Shown here: piece by piece, positions 44,658-54,244 of the stretch
Position numbering within the stretch: the first letter of the stretch is position 1
Layout: each line of letters starts with the position of its first letter
Source: Mucilaginibacter tolerans
Lineage (GTDB): Bacteria > Bacteroidota > Bacteroidia > Sphingobacteriales > Sphingobacteriaceae
DNA: 64,000 nucleotides
Direction of reading: 5' to 3'
Assembly (NCBI RefSeq): GCF_030519375.1
Contig: NZ_JAUMKB010000023.1
Coordinates: 1-64,000 of the forward strand
Program-made: the position numbers and the translations under genes
Notes under the pieces: generated by a model
Database searches by the model: none
The model's input: the letters and a program-made list of their open reading frames with translations, nothing else
Told to the model about the DNA's origin: nothing

Positions 44658-46028
44658 ATGACAAATATTAAAGAAGAAACCATAGTTGCTCTTGCAACCC
44701 CAAATGGAGTAGGTGCCATTGGCGTAATACGCTTGTCGGGCCCGGACGCTATTATGATTGCAAATAGCGTGTTTAAGGGTAAAGACCTGACCAAACAGGA
44801 ATCGCATACCATCCATTTCGGGCAGATTGCAGATGGCGACCTGTTGCTGGACGAAGTATTGGTTTCATTATTTATTGCACCACGGTCGTATACACGTGAA
44901 AATGTGGTGGAGATATCGTGTCATGGGTCCAATTATGTTATTGAGTCGATTGTCAAACTCCTGATCAGAAAAGGCGCACGTTCTGCCAAACCCGGTGAGT
45001 TTACATTAAGGGCTTTTCTAAACGGTCAGCTCGACCTTTCGCAAGCCGAAGCTGTAGCCGATTTGATTGCTGCCAACTCGAAAGCATCACAACAGGTGGC
45101 TATACAGCAGTTACGTGGTGGCTTTAGTAATCAGTTACAGGCACTCCGTGAACAACTGGTCAATTTTGCTTCGCTGGTGGAATTAGAGCTGGATTTTTCT
45201 GAAGAGGATGTGGAGTTTGCTAACCGCGAGCAGCTTAAGCAGTTGATATATAATATCAACAGAATTGTTGGTCAATTGATTCAATCCTTTGAGTTGGGCA
45301 ATGTGATCAAAAATGGCGTCAATACAGTAATTGCAGGCCGGCCAAATGCCGGGAAGTCTACTTTGTTGAATGCACTATTGAATGAAGAAAGAGCCATCGT
45401 AAGCCATATTCCGGGTACAACGCGCGATACGATAGAGGAGGTTCTGAATATTAATGGCATCAACTTTAGACTGATCGATACCGCCGGGATACGTGAAGCC
45501 ACAGATACTATTGAGCAGATAGGGGTACAGCGAACCATGGAGAAGATCAGTCAATCGGCATTACTGATCTATATGTTTGATGCGGCAGAAATTACGATTG
45601 AAGAATTAAATAATGACCTGGAAAATTTGCAAAAACCAGGCGTGACTATGCTGGTTGTAGCCAATAAGGCTGATCTGCTGAATAAGGAACAATTGCTGTC
45701 GTTACCTCATACCCAAAGCGCTATTATCATCTCAGCAAAACAGAAGCGACATATTGATGAACTGAAACACAAGATATACTCCTCAGCTGTCAAACACCAA
45801 TTAAGCGCAGACGAAACCCTGGTGACAAATGTCCGCCATCTGGAAGCTTTGCAAAAAACAGAATCAGCATTGGCCCGCCTTTTGGGCGGCATCGACGCAC
45901 ATGTGACATCTGATTTCCTGGCGATGGATATTAAACAAGCACTCCACTATCTCGGCGAAATAACGGGAACAGTCACTACAGATGATTTGCTGGATAATAT
46001 TTTTTCGAAGTTTTGTATCGGAAAGTAA
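44658..46028 (+). CDS. mnmE: tRNA-modification GTPase MnmE
   Basis: A 456-residue GTPase that, with MnmG, makes the cmnm5 modification on wobble uridine of certain tRNAs. Residues 1-120 are the folate-binding domain and two helical segments flank the G domain. The P-loop is GRPNAGKST (227-235), followed by GTTRDTIEE, DTAGIRE and NKADL. The C-terminal FCIGK contains the essential cysteine. The start follows repeated ATGAC words (ATGACCAATGACTAATGAC), and the chosen ATG gives the family's N-terminus. Confidence 0.96.
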   Translation: MTNIKEETIVALATPNGVGAIGVIRLSGPDAIMIANSVFKGKDLTKQESHTIHFGQIADGDLLLDEVLVSLFIAPRSYTRENVVEISCHGSNYVIESIVKLLIRKGARSAKPGEFTLRAFLNGQLDLSQAEAVADLIAANSKASQQVAIQQLRGGFSNQLQALREQLVNFASLVELELDFSEEDVEFANREQLKQLIYNINRIVGQLIQSFELGNVIKNGVNTVIAGRPNAGKSTLLNALLNEERAIVSHIPGTTRDTIEEVLNINGINFRLIDTAGIREATDTIEQIGVQRTMEKISQSALLIYMFDAAEITIEELNNDLENLQKPGVTMLVVANKADLLNKEQLLSLPHTQSAIIISAKQKRHIDELKHKIYSSAVKHQLSADETLVTNVRHLEALQKTESALARLLGGIDAHVTSDFLAMDIKQALHYLGEITGTVTTDDLLDNIFSKFCIGK

Positions 46029-46227
46029 TTAATATTCAATTATTTGTATTTTTGTTGGTTGTTCCTGTTTAAACAAGGATATTGTAAATTGTCACTTCTT
46101 TCGTTAGCATCACCTTTCATAACCCAGAGTTATTGTCCATATTCCGTATCAGTGGGTGGTTAAATAGACATTATAATGGGTTGATTTAGACCTGTAAGCC
46201 AGCTATCTTCGTAAGAAATATAAGGAT

Positions 46228-47217
46228 ATGAAACATGCAACAATCATTTATCCCGCGCAGCGCAGCGGCTACAGCACACTTTCATGTATAACTGCAGCCT
46301 TCGAGACCTTTATTGCCGCTAATGCTTATCGCAGGAGAAGTGGTAAAACCGATCTCTTTACTGTTGAACTGGCTGGGACTATCGCTGCCGAGGAAATGTA
46401 CGGTGGTATGTTTACCATTAAGCCGCAGCGGAATATTTCTGACATAACGAAAACTGACCTGGTTATTATTCCATCCGCCAATCCTGATTTCCAGCATGCA
46501 ATGCCCGGGGATGATGTGTTGATTGATTGGATCACTAAACAATATAAAATGGGTGCGGGTATAGTAAGCATTTGCTCCGGGGCCTTCCTGCTGGCCTCCT
46601 CCGGTTTGCTTGACGGAAAAAGCTGCTCTACCCATTGGGCGCACGCGGAACTTTTCAGACAGCGGTTCCCTAAAGTGCATTTGATGACCGATAAACTGAT
46701 CACCGACGAGAATGGTATATACACCAACGGCGGTGCCTTTTCGTTCCTGAACCTGATGATTTACCTGGTAGAGAAATATTACGACCGTGAGACTGCCATT
46801 TACTGCTCCAAAACCTTGCAGATAGAAATGGACCGGAACAGCCAGTCGGCCTTTACTATTTTTACAGGGCAGAAACTTCACGGCGATAAAATGGTAGAGG
46901 ATGCACAAAAGTATATTGAAAGTTCGTTGGGCGAGCGGCTGTCAGTTGAAGAGTTATCATCCAGGTTTGCTATCGGCAGACGCAATTTCGACAGAAGATT
47001 TATTAAAGCGACAGGAAATACACCTTTGGAATATGCACAGAGGGTGAAGATCGAATCGGCAAAAAAGGAGCTCGAGGTGAGCCGCAAAACGATTAACGAG
47101 GTGATGTACGAAGTAGGCTATTCAGACCTGAAAGCCTTTCGTGAGCTGTTCCGCAAGATCACCGGCATGTCTCCGCTGGAATATAGGAGTAAGTATAATA
47201 AGGAGGCGGCGAGGTAA
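46228..47217 (+). CDS. GlxA-type AraC-family transcriptional regulator
   Basis: A 329-residue regulator. Residues 1-195 are a DJ-1/PfpI-like domain with the nucleophile-elbow cysteine kept in GIVSICSGAFLLASSGLLDGK. Residues 225-325 carry two helix-turn-helix motifs of AraC type (LSVEELSSRFAIGRRNFDRR and TINEVMYEVGYSDLKAFREL). Relatives respond to small metabolites, amines or stress; the ligand here is unknown. AAGGA stands four bases before the ATG. The 46029-46227 spacer contains a TATTTTTG -7-like box but little else. Confidence 0.92.
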   Translation: MKHATIIYPAQRSGYSTLSCITAAFETFIAANAYRRRSGKTDLFTVELAGTIAAEEMYGGMFTIKPQRNISDITKTDLVIIPSANPDFQHAMPGDDVLIDWITKQYKMGAGIVSICSGAFLLASSGLLDGKSCSTHWAHAELFRQRFPKVHLMTDKLITDENGIYTNGGAFSFLNLMIYLVEKYYDRETAIYCSKTLQIEMDRNSQSAFTIFTGQKLHGDKMVEDAQKYIESSLGERLSVEELSSRFAIGRRNFDRRFIKATGNTPLEYAQRVKIESAKKELEVSRKTINEVMYEVGYSDLKAFRELFRKITGMSPLEYRSKYNKEAAR

Positions 47218-47229
47218 AAAATCTTCTTC

Positions 47230-47280
47230 CACGCCAGTTCAAGTGCCGACAGCCGCGCCCGTGACACTTAAATTGGCGTG
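47230..47280. terminator. Long inverted repeat after the AraC-type regulator
   Basis: CACGCCAGTTCAAGTG (47230-47245) pairs with CACTTAAATTGGCGTG (47265-47280): 15 of 16 positions pair, including one G-T. The 19-base loop is GC-rich and no T run follows. It sits between convergent genes and may end both transcripts. Confidence 0.5.
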
Positions 47281-47335
47281 ATGTCCATTGGGATAGAGTT
47301 AATTTTTTTAACTATTGCGGGTCATCGTTACACCC

Positions 47336-47347
47336 GTTACATGTAAC
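47336..47347. repeat. 12-bp palindrome GTTACATGTAAC
   Basis: A perfect palindrome, with a further GTTACA half-site 9 bp to the left (47327-47332). It lies in the convergent gap between the regulator and esterase genes, where no promoter is expected. Confidence 0.4.
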
Positions 47348-47417
47348 ACTTTGACTCGTCCAGGATGTTAGCCTCGAAGCTATAGCGACACTTACTACAT
47401 TATTTATAGTGTTTTAA

Positions 47418-49394
47418 TTATTTGTTAACCAAAAAATTCACGATCCGGCATGCATTACCTTTACTGGATGAATTCTTTTGCTCATTTATTCTGATCGTTA
47501 ACAAGTGCTTACCAGGCTTTAGATCGCTGCCAAGTAAAAGATACCAGGGTAAATGAAGCATGCTGCTCCACTGCGTGTAGAGATCGATACTTTTTACCGG
47601 CCCATTGTCAATGGTATAGTTAATAATCCCCGCATCTGCTCCCGAAACTATAGCTATGCCTACAGCAGTGCCATTAAAAGTAAGTGATAATTCTGCTCCC
47701 GGCTTATCTGAACTCAAAACCGGGACATTCACAAAGCCATCGCGGGTAGCAAGACCATCCGCAGGTTTCCAGTTTTCGGTAAATACCCAGCCGGTAGTAT
47801 ACTGTGCATTCTTTATATTGTAATAGCTCCCGCTTTCAAAATTTGCTTTATTCAGAGGTTTTTGTAAGGATAATTTATGATTGATTGCCGCGTCGTTTTG
47901 ACTTTCAAAACAATCGTCCAGTAAGTCTTTAATAGTCTCAAAATATAGTTCCTGACCAAAAATGGCCGGATGCAGGTCTTTAAAATCATCATTCCATGAA
48001 AACTCTTTGTTTTTAATTTTATCCCTCACTTCTTTAGCAAGATCAATAAATGGAAGATTATAATGTTGTGCTACCAGTTGATGATTTTTTATTTCAACCG
48101 GAATAATTCCATTGTTATAATCATTTGTTTTTCCGGGGTCTGCAAAAGCCATCATCACGATATCCATGTCCGGATTACTTTTTTTAGCATGCCTTATAAT
48201 CCCTTCCAATGCACGAACCTGTGTAATGCTGTCGGTTCCGTTCACCCTGTCATTCACAGCTGCTTCAACAAAAAGCAAGTCGGTTTTGCCTGAATCAAGC
48301 ACATCCCTCTGCAATCTGAAAGCATGAGGCAAACTCCCTAATGAAGGGATGCCGGCTGCGACAAAATGGAAATCTGTATTTGGGAAACGCTCTTGCAGGT
48401 ATCTGCAAACCTTTTGGCGCCAGCCAGGATTGTAGGTGATTGAGCCGCCAAGAAATGTCACCTGGACTTTTCCGCCTTTTGCAGCAGCGTTATAAAAAGA
48501 ACTAAGCTTATTCCCAACTTTATAATAGTCACTATATGGCAAGGGCCTGTTCACCGGGAAGGAGTTGCCGTATATAAACGCAGCAAAATATCCCGGGCAA
48601 TTTATTGGAACGTGATGCCCTTGTAATTCCTGTGGCCCCGTTGTTACCGGGTAAACACTCATAGGCCCCCCGGCAGCAATGTAATGTTGTGCAAAAAGGT
48701 AAGTATTTTCTGCTGGTGGAACCAGTTTATCATCTAAACCAATAACATGCAAAACGGGCACCTTGAACGATGCCAGTCCCTCCAGGTTATCAATAGGATT
48801 ATCATTATAAGCAATGGCCTTCGCTTCTGTAAAATGATAGATTTTTTTAAGTTGATTCCATAAAGTCGTATCACCAGCTCCTATTCCTTTACCTCCGGGC
48901 CAACTTTTTATATCACATACAGGTGTTTCAGCATAAATACAGCTAACCTTATCAGGATTTCTTTTGGCCCAGCCATAAGCATATAAGGCACCACGGCTAA
49001 CGGCCTCGAGAGCTGCTTTTGGGGCAAAAGACATTTTATTGGTCAGGTAATGATAAAACTTATCCCAAACCTGTAAAGATGATGGGCTGCCATACTGATC
49101 ATCGACATTTATATAAGCTACATAAAGCCCCTTCGAAAGTAAAATACTATCCATATCGGTATGCCAATCCGGGAATGACGACCGCCAGACCCAAGCATTG
49201 CCGGGTAACGGCTGCCTGGGTTTTACGTAATACGCCTGATGGTCTTCAACTGTAAATCCAGTCTTTTCAAAACCCTTCCAGGTTTGGCTGTTCTCCTTAT
49301 CCTGACCACTTACCGCCAGGAAGAAAAACACTAATACAATGCTTAATACAAGTTTAAAATATGGTTTTGAATGAACTGAAAAATGTACCTGCAT
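47418..49394 (-). CDS. Two-domain exported esterase (alpha/beta hydrolase + SGNH)
   Basis: A 658-residue secreted enzyme. The hydrophobic leader at 12-29 ends at VSGQ. Domain 1 (about 40-275) is an alpha/beta hydrolase with nucleophile S133 (EAVSRGALYAYGW), acid D221/222 (VIGLDDKLVPP) and H260/261 (LQGHHVPINCPGY). Domain 2 (about 308-510) is an SGNH/GDSL hydrolase with S318 (TFLGGSIT), Asn in VEAAVNDRV and Asp/His in DLHPAIFGQELYFE. A C-terminal beta domain (520-658) may bind sugar. Such enzymes deacylate plant or microbial glycans. It opens the PUL but runs on the opposite strand. Confidence 0.88.
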   Translation of the reverse strand: MQVHFSVHSKPYFKLVLSIVLVFFFLAVSGQDKENSQTWKGFEKTGFTVEDHQAYYVKPRQPLPGNAWVWRSSFPDWHTDMDSILLSKGLYVAYINVDDQYGSPSSLQVWDKFYHYLTNKMSFAPKAALEAVSRGALYAYGWAKRNPDKVSCIYAETPVCDIKSWPGGKGIGAGDTTLWNQLKKIYHFTEAKAIAYNDNPIDNLEGLASFKVPVLHVIGLDDKLVPPAENTYLFAQHYIAAGGPMSVYPVTTGPQELQGHHVPINCPGYFAAFIYGNSFPVNRPLPYSDYYKVGNKLSSFYNAAAKGGKVQVTFLGGSITYNPGWRQKVCRYLQERFPNTDFHFVAAGIPSLGSLPHAFRLQRDVLDSGKTDLLFVEAAVNDRVNGTDSITQVRALEGIIRHAKKSNPDMDIVMMAFADPGKTNDYNNGIIPVEIKNHQLVAQHYNLPFIDLAKEVRDKIKNKEFSWNDDFKDLHPAIFGQELYFETIKDLLDDCFESQNDAAINHKLSLQKPLNKANFESGSYYNIKNAQYTTGWVFTENWKPADGLATRDGFVNVPVLSSDKPGAELSLTFNGTAVGIAIVSGADAGIINYTIDNGPVKSIDLYTQWSSMLHLPWYLLLGSDLKPGKHLLTIRINEQKNSSSKGNACRIVNFLVNK

Positions 49395-50065
49395 TTGGTT
49401 TTATTGTTTAACTGGTTGGATAAATATATGTACTAGTTGCAATTACAAAAAATAGTTGAGCCTACTAAATAAATTGCGCATATGCGAATTCTATTTTGAA
49501 TGATAAATCGTTTAAATCTGAATTTTAAGTTTCTAGTTAACCATCAAAATAACATTATGCGATCTTAGCTTTCAATAAGCTGTATGTTAAATCAAAAACT
49601 TTAATTTATTCTAAAAAATGGCCTTATTGGCAATAGTTAGCATGTCAATTTAAAGCCAGTGGCAACCAGCTGAACATTTGATCTATATTTTTAATCAATT
49701 TTGCTATGCTCTTTTGTTAAGTAATTATAGTTTCACCCTTCTGAATTATGGTACAATACTGATGTGTTTAAACATACGGTCTTGAATCGTAATCGACCAA
49801 TTATAACAATTTGAACCTGCAGGTTAATTTATTTTCTTGACTTATTTAAACCGTTTTCTAACTGTCTCAAATTTTTTGAGGTAGTAGCGTACCTGATGTC
49901 AGAATTATTAGCCCAATAATACGATGAGGCGATTTTTAATAATTGGCACTATTCGACTGTTTTCGTTGAATCTCTTTGGACAAGTTTTACTCCAGGCGAA
50001 TATGAGGTTTATTACGATAATGGTTTGGATGTTAAAGATTTGAAAATGATTAAAACCACAACTCG
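49395..50065. other. Long AT-rich intergenic region
   Basis: This 670-bp region separates the divergent esterase genes. It is AT-rich and must hold the promoters of both, though no clean TTG-N19-TAnnTTTG is seen. Its right end (49920-50069) carries an open, protein-like frame without a start codon, listed separately. Confidence 0.5.
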
Positions 50066-50069
50066 ATGA
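49920..50069 (+). pseudogene. Possible gene remnant (C-terminal 49 codons)
   Basis: After a TAA at 49917-49919 the frame runs 49 codons to TGA 50067-50069, with no ATG near its beginning. The product (YDEAIFNNWHYSTVFVESLW, then TSFTPGEYEVYYDNGLDVKD) looks like an ordinary protein C-terminus. Its stop overlaps the ATG of the next gene (ATGA), as in coupled genes. It may be the tail of a gene whose front has been lost. Family not recognised; chance cannot be ruled out. Confidence 0.3.
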
Positions 50070-51646
50070 AAGCAAAGACAGCAATAAATATTGTGTTTTT
50101 GATTATAGTAGTTTTTTTAGCTTCCGGTACTTGTGTCCTTGGGCAACCTCAAAAAGTAAAAGTTGAAGGTGGATGGATACGAGGAACTACTGAAAATGGT
50201 TTAACCATTTTCAGAGGGATCCCTTTTGCAGCCCCTCCGGTTGGGGACTTGCGTTGGCGTGCACCACAACCAGTGGTAAAATGGGATAGCGTGAGACTGG
50301 CCACAAGATTTGCCCACTCGCCAATGCAGGGAGGTAACCCGGCTGCCGGAAAGAGCGAAGACTGCCTGTACCTGAATGTATGGACACCAGCAAAATCAAC
50401 TAATGAACACCTGCCCGTGCTTGTCTGGATTTATGGAGGCGGGTTCAGCGCCGGATCAACGGCCGAGCCATGGTATGATGGTGAACAGCTTGCAAAAAAA
50501 GGTGTGGTATTCGTAAGTATCGCTTACAGAGTTGGGCCACTGGGATTTTTGGCACACCCGGAACTAAGCGCCGAAAACTCCGGTCATGTTTCAGGAAATT
50601 ATGGTTTGCTCGACCAGATTGCCGGGCTCAAATGGATACAAAGTAACATTGCCGCATTTGGGGGCGACCCTGATAAAGTAACAATCTTTGGCGAGTCGGC
50701 CGGTGGGATTTCCGTGAGTATGTTGTGTGCTTCGCCGTTGGCAAAGGGACTTTTCCGGGGTGCGATTTCACAAAGCGGCGGATCGTTCGGGCCAACACGG
50801 CCGGAACTGTACCCGGGAGAAAATATGAAAACCCTTAAACAAGCTGAGAATGAGGGGCAAGAATATGTGCGAAAAGCTGGTGCGTCTTCCATTGCCGAAC
50901 TTAGAAAAATGGATGCTGAAAAGCTGCCGATGGGATGGGGTATTGGCAGCGCCTGGCCAATAATTGACGGGTATGTACTTCCGGATGATCAATATAAATT
51001 GTACCAGGCAGCGAAGTATAATGATGTCCCTGTTCTCATCGGCTACAACTCTGACGAAGGACTGAGTTTTTTGCCAGGAAGAACGCCAAATGAATTTACC
51101 GAAGCCGTTAAACTCCGGTATGGGAAGTTTGCTGAAAGTCTGCTCAATGCATACCCGCTGGAAGAAAACACTATACCTAAAAGTGCGCGCGATTTAACCC
51201 GTGATGCTGCTTTCGGATGGCATAACTGGACCTGGGCGCGGCTTCAGTCCGAAACAGGTAAATCTAAAGTGTATTATTACTATTTTGATCAGCACCCCGA
51301 TTATCCTAAAAGTTCACCCGATTTCGGGCACGGCTCACCACATGCGCAAGATGTCTCCTATGTTTTCCAGCATATTGATCCAAAGAACGCTCAGACTACT
51401 AAATCTGATCTGGAGATTTCGGCGGCTATGGGAACATACTGGATCAACTTTACTAAATACGGCGATCCTAATGGAGAAGGTGTTCCCCCGTGGCCAGCTT
51501 TCAACAATAACACTCCGGTGGTGATGTACTTTGCTCAGACACCTCATATAGGGCCAGTGCCTGGCGAAAAGTCACTAAGGGTTCTGGATAACTATTTTAA
51601 ATGGAGGTTCACGCCTGAAGGTAAGGCGTGGGTCAATTCGAAGTAA
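50066..51646 (+). CDS. Exported type-B carboxylesterase
   Basis: A 526-residue secreted alpha/beta hydrolase of the carboxylesterase type-B family. The signal peptide ends VLGQ. The family N-terminus FRGIPFAAPPVGDLRWRAPQ and EDCLYLNVWTP are present. The oxyanion region is VWIYGGGFSAGS, the nucleophile is S211 in FGESAGGISV, a NSDEGL acid block follows, and the His is in HGSPHAQDVSYVF. In a PUL it would remove acyl or aryl groups from the glycan (feruloyl- or acetyl-esterase role inferred). It heads the co-directional run to GH97. Confidence 0.92.
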   Translation: MKAKTAINIVFLIIVVFLASGTCVLGQPQKVKVEGGWIRGTTENGLTIFRGIPFAAPPVGDLRWRAPQPVVKWDSVRLATRFAHSPMQGGNPAAGKSEDCLYLNVWTPAKSTNEHLPVLVWIYGGGFSAGSTAEPWYDGEQLAKKGVVFVSIAYRVGPLGFLAHPELSAENSGHVSGNYGLLDQIAGLKWIQSNIAAFGGDPDKVTIFGESAGGISVSMLCASPLAKGLFRGAISQSGGSFGPTRPELYPGENMKTLKQAENEGQEYVRKAGASSIAELRKMDAEKLPMGWGIGSAWPIIDGYVLPDDQYKLYQAAKYNDVPVLIGYNSDEGLSFLPGRTPNEFTEAVKLRYGKFAESLLNAYPLEENTIPKSARDLTRDAAFGWHNWTWARLQSETGKSKVYYYYFDQHPDYPKSSPDFGHGSPHAQDVSYVFQHIDPKNAQTTKSDLEISAAMGTYWINFTKYGDPNGEGVPPWPAFNNNTPVVMYFAQTPHIGPVPGEKSLRVLDNYFKWRFTPEGKAWVNSK

Positions 51647-51707
51647 ACGGGATAACGTTGATTTTTTTGTAATACTAAAAACTAAAACATATAATAAATT
51701 AATATTC

Positions 51708-53867
51708 ATGAAGTATATAATACCCTGTGCAATTGTGCTTTTTCTGTCTGTAAACGTTTTTGCACAAAATAAAAAAGAAACCGCGCTCCAGATTAAAATC
51801 AACAGCATTGTTAAAAAAATGACCCTTGAAGAGAAAGTTAACATGCTTCATGGAAATGCTTTATTTTCCTCAGGAGGTGTGCCGCGTTTAGGTATCCCAG
51901 AGCTAACATGTGATGATGGACCGTTGGGTGTGCGCGAAGAAATAAAGCGCTTCGACTGGGCTTCGGCGAACTGGACCACCGATTCGGCAACTTTTTTGCC
52001 AAACGGTTCGGCAATTGCCGCAACCTGGAACCCTGCACTGGCAAATAAATACGGAGTGGTTATAGGCGAGGAGGCTAATGCCCGGAAAAAGATTGTGATG
52101 CTTGCACCTGCGTTCAATATTTGTAGAATGCCGCTTTGTGGTCGTACTTATGAATATTATTCTGAGGACCCTTATTTGAATAGTCAATTGGCCATTCAAT
52201 CGGTAAGGGGGATTCAAAGTCAGCATGTGGCAGCCTGTATAAAACATTTTGCCGCTAATAACCAGGAGCTTCACCGCGACAGCGTAAATACCTTAGTTGA
52301 TGAAAGAGCGCTGCGCGAAATCTATTTGCCCGCATTTAAGGCCGCGGTACAACAGGGGAATGCTTACACAGTAATGTCAGCTTATAATAAAGTGAATGGT
52401 TACTGGTGCTCAGAAAATGATTTTTTGCTCAATAAAGTATTGAAGAATGAGTGGGGCTTTAAAGGGGCTGTTATGTCGGATTGGGCAGGAACGCACCATA
52501 CCGTTGCTGCAGCAAACAGCGGCCTGGATATTGAAATGGGATCAAGCGGGCCATATGAACAGTGGTATTTTGCGAAACCCCTACTTGAAGCGGTAAGATC
52601 GGGCCAGGTTTCAGAAAAGACAATTGATGAAAAGGTAAGAAGGATTTTATGGCTGATGTATCAAACATCCATGAGTGCAAATCACCCTAAAGGTTCTATT
52701 GCTACACCGGCACATGCCAAAGCCGCATATGATATTGCCTCAGAATCTATAATCCTATTAAAAAATGACGCTCATTTGTTGCCTTTGAAAGAGGGCAACA
52801 TTAAAAGCATTGCAGTCATCGGTGATAATGCCACCCGTACATTTGCTTTGGGAGGATACGGTGCCGGTGTAAAGGCGAAACACGAGATAACAGCATTAGA
52901 AGGTATCAAATCAAGATTTGGCAAAACGGCCAGCATCAGTTTTGCTCAGGGTTATCGGGCTAATTATTTGGCCAGTAATACTGATGCGCAGAATCGTGGC
53001 TATGACCAGCCCGACCAAAAACTGATCGACGAGGCCGTGGCACTTGCAAAAACAACAGAGGTTGCTATTTTGTGCATCGGCTCAAACCGCGAGTATGAAA
53101 GCGAAGGCCATGACCGTAAAAATCTGGATCTGCCTTTTGGAGAGCAGGCATTAGTTAACGCCGTTAGCGCAGTTAATCCTAATACAGTTATCGTAATTAT
53201 GGCAGGCGCTCCTTACGATCTGAAGGAAATCAAAAAGTCAAATCATACTATTGTTTGGTCGTGGTTTAATGGATCTGAGGCCGGGGACGCCCTTGCTGAT
53301 GTTTTAAAAGGCGCAGTGAACCCTTCAGGTCGCCTGCCATTTACTTTTCCTGTTTCGTTAAAAGATTCACCTGCTTCTACCTTAGAAACCTATCCCGGTA
53401 AAGACCTGACGGCTGATTACAAAGAGGGCATAATGGTTGGATATCGATGGTATGATACCAAAAATATCGATCCGCTGTATTGTTTTGGTTATGGGCTGTC
53501 TTATACAAATTTTACTTATACAGGTTTGGCTACTAACAAAAAGGCATATAAACCGGGTGACAAAATATTGGTGTCATTAAAGGTTAAGAACTCAGGCACG
53601 CTTGCTGGCAAAGAAGTTATCCAACTTTATATCAGCAAAACAAATTCCGTGGTTTTACGGCCGGAAAAAGAACTAAAAGCATTTAAAAAGATTATGATAG
53701 CGCCGGCTGAAACGGCGGCTGTATCGATGAATATTGATGTAAAAGATCTGGCCTATTTTGATAGTAAATCACACAAATGGATAGTTGAGCCCGGCCAATA
53801 TAAAGTATTGGCTGCTTCGTCATCAAAAACAATCAGGCAAGTGGCTTCCTTTCAGATAAGCAGATAG
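51708..53867 (+). CDS. GH3 beta-glycosidase
   Basis: A 719-residue exported glycoside hydrolase family 3 enzyme. The signal peptide ends VFAQ. The (beta/alpha)8 domain carries the substrate-binding KHFAANNQE and the nucleophile D258 in VMSDWAGTHH. The alpha/beta sandwich follows (AILCIGSNREYESEGHDRKN), then a fibronectin-III-like C-terminal domain (YTNFTYTGLATN onward). This layout is that of beta-glucosidases, some of which act on beta-xylosides; specificity is not readable. It lies 61 bp after the carboxylesterase gene. Confidence 0.94.
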   Translation: MKYIIPCAIVLFLSVNVFAQNKKETALQIKINSIVKKMTLEEKVNMLHGNALFSSGGVPRLGIPELTCDDGPLGVREEIKRFDWASANWTTDSATFLPNGSAIAATWNPALANKYGVVIGEEANARKKIVMLAPAFNICRMPLCGRTYEYYSEDPYLNSQLAIQSVRGIQSQHVAACIKHFAANNQELHRDSVNTLVDERALREIYLPAFKAAVQQGNAYTVMSAYNKVNGYWCSENDFLLNKVLKNEWGFKGAVMSDWAGTHHTVAAANSGLDIEMGSSGPYEQWYFAKPLLEAVRSGQVSEKTIDEKVRRILWLMYQTSMSANHPKGSIATPAHAKAAYDIASESIILLKNDAHLLPLKEGNIKSIAVIGDNATRTFALGGYGAGVKAKHEITALEGIKSRFGKTASISFAQGYRANYLASNTDAQNRGYDQPDQKLIDEAVALAKTTEVAILCIGSNREYESEGHDRKNLDLPFGEQALVNAVSAVNPNTVIVIMAGAPYDLKEIKKSNHTIVWSWFNGSEAGDALADVLKGAVNPSGRLPFTFPVSLKDSPASTLETYPGKDLTADYKEGIMVGYRWYDTKNIDPLYCFGYGLSYTNFTYTGLATNKKAYKPGDKILVSLKVKNSGTLAGKEVIQLYISKTNSVVLRPEKELKAFKKIMIAPAETAAVSMNIDVKDLAYFDSKSHKWIVEPGQYKVLAASSSKTIRQVASFQISR

Positions 53868-53926
53868 ACAGACAGAAGTTTATTAAATATTTAATAATGT
53901 GCATGGTAGGAAAATTTAGGATGATC

Positions 53927-54244
53927 GACAGGAGGAATTTGACTGTTACGCTGACTTTGTTTTTGTTGGTACTCACTCTTTATATTAATGCTGAGGTGCC
54001 TGTACGAAATGCAAATACAGACCAACTAGACGCTATTGTTGCAGACCAGAATCCGCCAGGTGCAAACGCTTGCAGTTATTCTGCTTTTTATGACTGGAGA
54101 ATCTGGGACCGACCGTTACATCTTCAAACCATCACTTATAGCTGGAATGGGAATAATTTAATTGATTCGATTTCCAGCAAACAACCAAGACTGACACACT
54201 TAACTAATTATGAAAAAAATATTTTTATCAATCATTTTAGGTAG
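53927..54244 (+). CDS. Possible small exported protein or gene remnant
   Basis: From the ATG giving MIDRRNLTVT the frame has 105 residues (an ATG at 53897 adds ten). It has a convincing hydrophobic leader (TVTLTLFLLVLTLYINAE) and then unrecognised sequence (YDWRIWDRPLHLQTITYSWN). AGGAGG stands just downstream of the proposed start. Its last 12 codons overlap the start of the GH39 gene and look like out-of-frame signal peptide, so the true end has probably been lost. It may be a decayed gene. Confidence 0.3.
   Translation, partial: DRRNLTVTLTLFLLVLTLYINAEVPVRNANTDQLDAIVADQNPPGANACSYSAFYDWRIWDRPLHLQTITYSWNGNNLIDSISSKQPRLTHLTNYEKNIFINHFR

Noticed and set aside
46282-46908. 208-codon minus-strand frame opposite the GlxA-type regulator
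   Set aside because: Shadow of the real gene; composition unlike a natural protein.
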